DNA from: an uncultured Rickettsiales bacterium
GTDB lineage: Bacteria; Pseudomonadota; Alphaproteobacteria; Rickettsiales; UBA1997
Length of the DNA: 15,588 bases
Assembly (NCBI GenBank): GCA_951801155.1
Contig: CATOLK010000011.1
Span: forward strand, 1-15,588
Direction: 5' to 3'
In this document: positions 13,247 through 15,588 of the stretch, piece after piece
Numbering within the stretch: the first letter of the stretch is position 1
How the letters are laid out: every line of letters begins with the position of its first letter
Made by a program: the position numbers and the translations under genes
The notes under the pieces: model-generated
The model's input: the letters and a program-made list of their open reading frames with translations, nothing else
Database searches by the model: none
Told to the model about the DNA's origin: nothing

Positions 13247-15499
13247 ATGTCTGAACAAAATAATATTATAACAATAAAAGGTAATTGTGATACCAAAAAC
13301 GTAATTGCCAAAACTTTTAATCTAGATAAAAATAATAATAGAGATTCTCTAGAGGAATTTTTAAAAACTATTTTGAATAATGAATATCCAAGTGATATGG
13401 AAAATAATATTGTTTATTCTGTGCAACAACTTTTAAGTTATTATATTAGTGACATACAAAATAATGATTGTTTTATAAAAAATATAATTAAACTTATTTT
13501 AGATAGTAAATTAATTAACAGAAACAAAATTATCATATTTAATACCATTCTAACTAATAAAAATGTAATTAGAAATTACAAAATTAATACTCTTAGTGTT
13601 ATATTAAATGAACTTGAAAATCCAGAAAAAATAAATAATAATTTAATGCCTTACTTATCAGAAATTAAACAAAGTAAGCTATTACTATTAGCAACAGAAA
13701 AACTAAATATTGTCGGTGATAACTATTCAGAAGAATATTTACATGATATTGAACAACAGGAGATCGAAATATTTTTGTCTATAGAAAAAGATATTATAAA
13801 AAATAATTTTTCTTTAATAAATAACAACATAAAATCATTGGAAAACATTGAACAAAATATAGTTTCACATATAACAGATACTCATGGAGATAGTTTATCT
13901 ATATTAGGTTCTTTAAAACAAACCGGTTTTATAGGTGAACTTACTGGAGAAATATTATTTTTTAATATAAAGAATAAAACATTTACAAAACTAAAAGAAT
14001 TAGAAATTTCATCATTAGGAAATATTGATAATATTAGAAAAAATTTTGTTATAATTCCTGATTTTACATTACCAAATGTAATCCCAAGTGGTATATTTGT
14101 ACATACCGGTGATATACAAGATAGAGGCCAAGAAAGTGCAGAATCTTTTGTTATTTTAAGAAGAACCATAGATTTATATAAAGAAAAATATATGAAAGAT
14201 GGTTTTAATGAAAAAATAGCAAGAAAACAATCTATAAATAAAATAATAATAACAACTTCAGACCATGATATTTATAGTAATTCTAAATATAATGAAAGTT
14301 TACTTCTCGAACGTCCGAATAATTGTTTTAAAACTGCAAAAAACAAATTTGATAAAAATTTTAAAAAACATCATAGAATACAAGAAGATATGTTTAAGGA
14401 CGGTTATATAAATTCAGGAAGATTGGTGCAAACAAAAATTGAAAATTTCAAAATACTCGCCAATCATTCTTATGTTGATGCAAATTCAGTGGCACTTGTG
14501 TTAATGGCTATTATATTTCCCTATAATAACGAAATCTATAGAACAATAGATAAAAATATTAATTTAGATTATATATCAAAACTGCATGATAAATGCAAAA
14601 AAATCAAAAAATATCAAGATAGTAATGTTATTAAAAAAATTAAATCTAATATAATTAAAACTGTTTTAAAGCAAAATGTTGATTTAAATAATATAGACGA
14701 AATGACTTTGGACATTGCTTGCAAAAAATTTTTTAGAGACTGTTTTGGAGCTTATAAAATGGATTTGAATATATTTTTCACCTCTCTTAGATATTGCATG
14801 GGAATAGGTGCTGAAACTGATAATTTTGTAAATAAAATAAATTTAACTGCAACAGAAATTTTAGAAGCTTTTTCTATAGGCACTAAGGTAATAGATAAAG
14901 TAAATAGAGAAAAAATGAAAAATAAAAAAAATAAACATTATGAAGATCCAATTATAGATTTGATAACATTTAGAAATGGTAGAACATTTAGAGGTGATGG
15001 ATTTCTTGATTCAACAATTGAACTAAGAGCAGCACCAATAAAAGATTTATTAAAAGAAGGAATATTGATACTTAATGGACACGATGCTATCCAAAATACA
15101 TATAATAACTCAAATATAGAAAGTGAAAGAAATACTATAGCAAATTATCCAAATGATAGAAACGTATCCTATTTTTATAACGAAGGCAAGTATACTGTTG
15201 TAGCTCCACAAATATTTAAAATTAGTAATAATGGAAAAATTAAAAATGGTATTTATTCACCTCTATTAATTGAAAGAGGTAATTTTGGATCCAAAAACTA
15301 TTGCGAACCAAATCCAAATGCAAAAACAATAAACAATATATCGGTAATAGAAATAAGTAAAATAAATGATACTTTAGGAGCTGGAACTGAAGAAAATGAT
15401 GTTGGTATTGTTCCAATTTTAAATATTGCCATGGCAACTGAAACTTTAGAACAAGAATTATTTGGTATTCAAAATCAATTGGAACAAATGGAATTTTAA
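13247..15499 (+). CDS. Large PPP-family metallophosphatase-like protein (effector candidate)
   Basis: A 750-residue protein with no signal peptide or membrane segment. Residues 1-205 are Asn/Lys/Ile-rich and probably helical, with no recognised domain. Then comes the motif series of PPP-type serine/threonine phosphatases, in order: HITDTHGD (208-215; DxHG with Asp211 and His213), HTGDIQDRG (286-294; GDxxDRG with Asp289, Asp292, Arg293), TTSDHD (336-341; in place of GNHE/D, His340), ANHSYVD (405-411; His407) and LNGHDAIQNTY (609-619; His612). Two metals would be held by these residues to hydrolyse phosphate esters. The GN of the third motif is replaced by SD, and over 200 residues, largely helical, lie between the last two histidines, far more than in ordinary members. 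A start at 13214 adding 11 residues is less likely on promoter and Shine-Dalgarno grounds. Legionella WipA/WipB are known PPP-fold effectors; a similar role here is inference, and substrates are unknown. Confidence 0.75.
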   Translation: MSEQNNIITIKGNCDTKNVIAKTFNLDKNNNRDSLEEFLKTILNNEYPSDMENNIVYSVQQLLSYYISDIQNNDCFIKNIIKLILDSKLINRNKIIIFNTILTNKNVIRNYKINTLSVILNELENPEKINNNLMPYLSEIKQSKLLLLATEKLNIVGDNYSEEYLHDIEQQEIEIFLSIEKDIIKNNFSLINNNIKSLENIEQNIVSHITDTHGDSLSILGSLKQTGFIGELTGEILFFNIKNKTFTKLKELEISSLGNIDNIRKNFVIIPDFTLPNVIPSGIFVHTGDIQDRGQESAESFVILRRTIDLYKEKYMKDGFNEKIARKQSINKIIITTSDHDIYSNSKYNESLLLERPNNCFKTAKNKFDKNFKKHHRIQEDMFKDGYINSGRLVQTKIENFKILANHSYVDANSVALVLMAIIFPYNNEIYRTIDKNINLDYISKLHDKCKKIKKYQDSNVIKKIKSNIIKTVLKQNVDLNNIDEMTLDIACKKFFRDCFGAYKMDLNIFFTSLRYCMGIGAETDNFVNKINLTATEILEAFSIGTKVIDKVNREKMKNKKNKHYEDPIIDLITFRNGRTFRGDGFLDSTIELRAAPIKDLLKEGILILNGHDAIQNTYNNSNIESERNTIANYPNDRNVSYFYNEGKYTVVAPQIFKISNNGKIKNGIYSPLLIERGNFGSKNYCEPNPNAKTINNISVIEISKINDTLGAGTEENDVGIVPILNIAMATETLEQELFGIQNQLEQMEF

Positions 15500-15505
15500 A
15501 AATAA

Positions 15506-15535
15506 ATTTTATTAGCAATAAATTGCTAATAAAAT
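15506..15535. terminator. 13-bp perfect hairpin after the phosphatase gene
   Basis: ATTTTATTAGCAA (15506-15518) pairs perfectly with TTGCTAATAAAAT (15523-15535) around TAAA, six bases after the stop codon. There is no T-run on the plus strand after it, but the minus-strand reading runs into TTATTTTT. It may therefore serve a convergent gene beyond the window, or act in both directions. Confidence 0.65.
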
Positions 15536-15539
15536 ATTA

Positions 15540-15561
15540 GACCTCCTGCATAAAACTATTC
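15540..15561 (+). repeat. Short dispersed motif, copy 2 (possible mobile-element end)
   Basis: GACCTCCTGCATAAAACTAT begins here and is similar to copy 1 at 10466. Only 27 bases remain before the window ends, so a full insertion sequence cannot be confirmed. Confidence 0.35.
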
Positions 15562-15588
15562 TTATTTTCTACATATATTTAATATTTT

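Noticed and set aside
13882..14169. Minus-strand open frame inside the phosphatase gene
   Set aside because: It lies opposite the DTHG and GDIQDRG motifs, which show selection on the plus strand.
1..15588. Recoding of TGA as tryptophan, suggested by the absence of TGA stop codons
   Set aside because: Conserved tryptophans in IleRS, S4 and LpxB are encoded by TGG, and the gene frames are complete under the standard code; the lack of TGA stops fits AT-driven preference for TAA.
1..15588. tRNA genes, rRNA genes or CRISPR arrays
   Set aside because: No T-loop or clover-leaf signatures, no rRNA-like blocks and no regularly spaced identical repeats were seen in the spacers.

Overview
The window looks like part of the chromosome of a very AT-rich, Gram-negative, host-associated bacterium. 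By eye it is only about a quarter G+C (not computed). The best guess is an intracellular alphaproteobacterium of the Rickettsiales or Holosporales type. The reasons are the base composition, the long AT-rich spacers, lipopolysaccharide genes (kdsA, lpxB), an eukaryote-like (type 2) isoleucyl-tRNA synthetase, and large ankyrin, Sel1-repeat and phosphatase genes of the kind used as host-directed effectors. The lineage is inferred, not proven. Every gene ends in TAA or TAG, never TGA, and tryptophan is read from TGG, so the code looks standard.

Layout. 1-240: decayed repeats. 366-1675: kdsA and ruvX, closely spaced. 1931-2095: a 54-residue gene with a type IV pilin signal. 2154-3215: trpS, of an unusual subfamily. 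3407-4018: rpsD with its own promoter and a clear terminator. 4146-5300: lpxB. 5297-7465, minus strand: a 722-residue ankyrin-repeat protein that overlaps the end of lpxB convergently and carries a possible YopJ/ULP-like cysteine-enzyme region. 7466-8144: non-coding. 8145-8969: fabI and its terminator. 9027-9698: an AT-rich desert containing a structured, relatively GC-rich island. 9699-10445: a Sel1-like protein with an acidic repeat tail. 10581-13019: ileS, about a quarter shorter than its family. 13247-15499: a 750-residue protein with the motif order of PPP-family metallophosphatases. 15506-15588: a strong hairpin, then a motif shared with position 10466.

How it fits together. The housekeeping genes cover the outer membrane (Kdo and lipid A synthesis), fatty acid synthesis (FabI), and translation and ribosome maturation (TrpRS, IleRS, S4, RuvX). 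Interleaved with them are three accessory genes (ankyrin/cysteine enzyme, Sel1-like, PPP-like phosphatase). None of these has a Sec signal peptide or obvious membrane segment. That is compatible with secreted effectors acting on host signalling, for example by type IV secretion, but no secretion genes are present here. The two most promising items for new biology are the PPP-like phosphatase with its altered third metal motif and the ankyrin protein with its H/N/Q/C residue pattern. The shortened IleRS, the miniature prepilin and the competing-hairpin RNA element upstream of the Sel1 gene also deserve attention.
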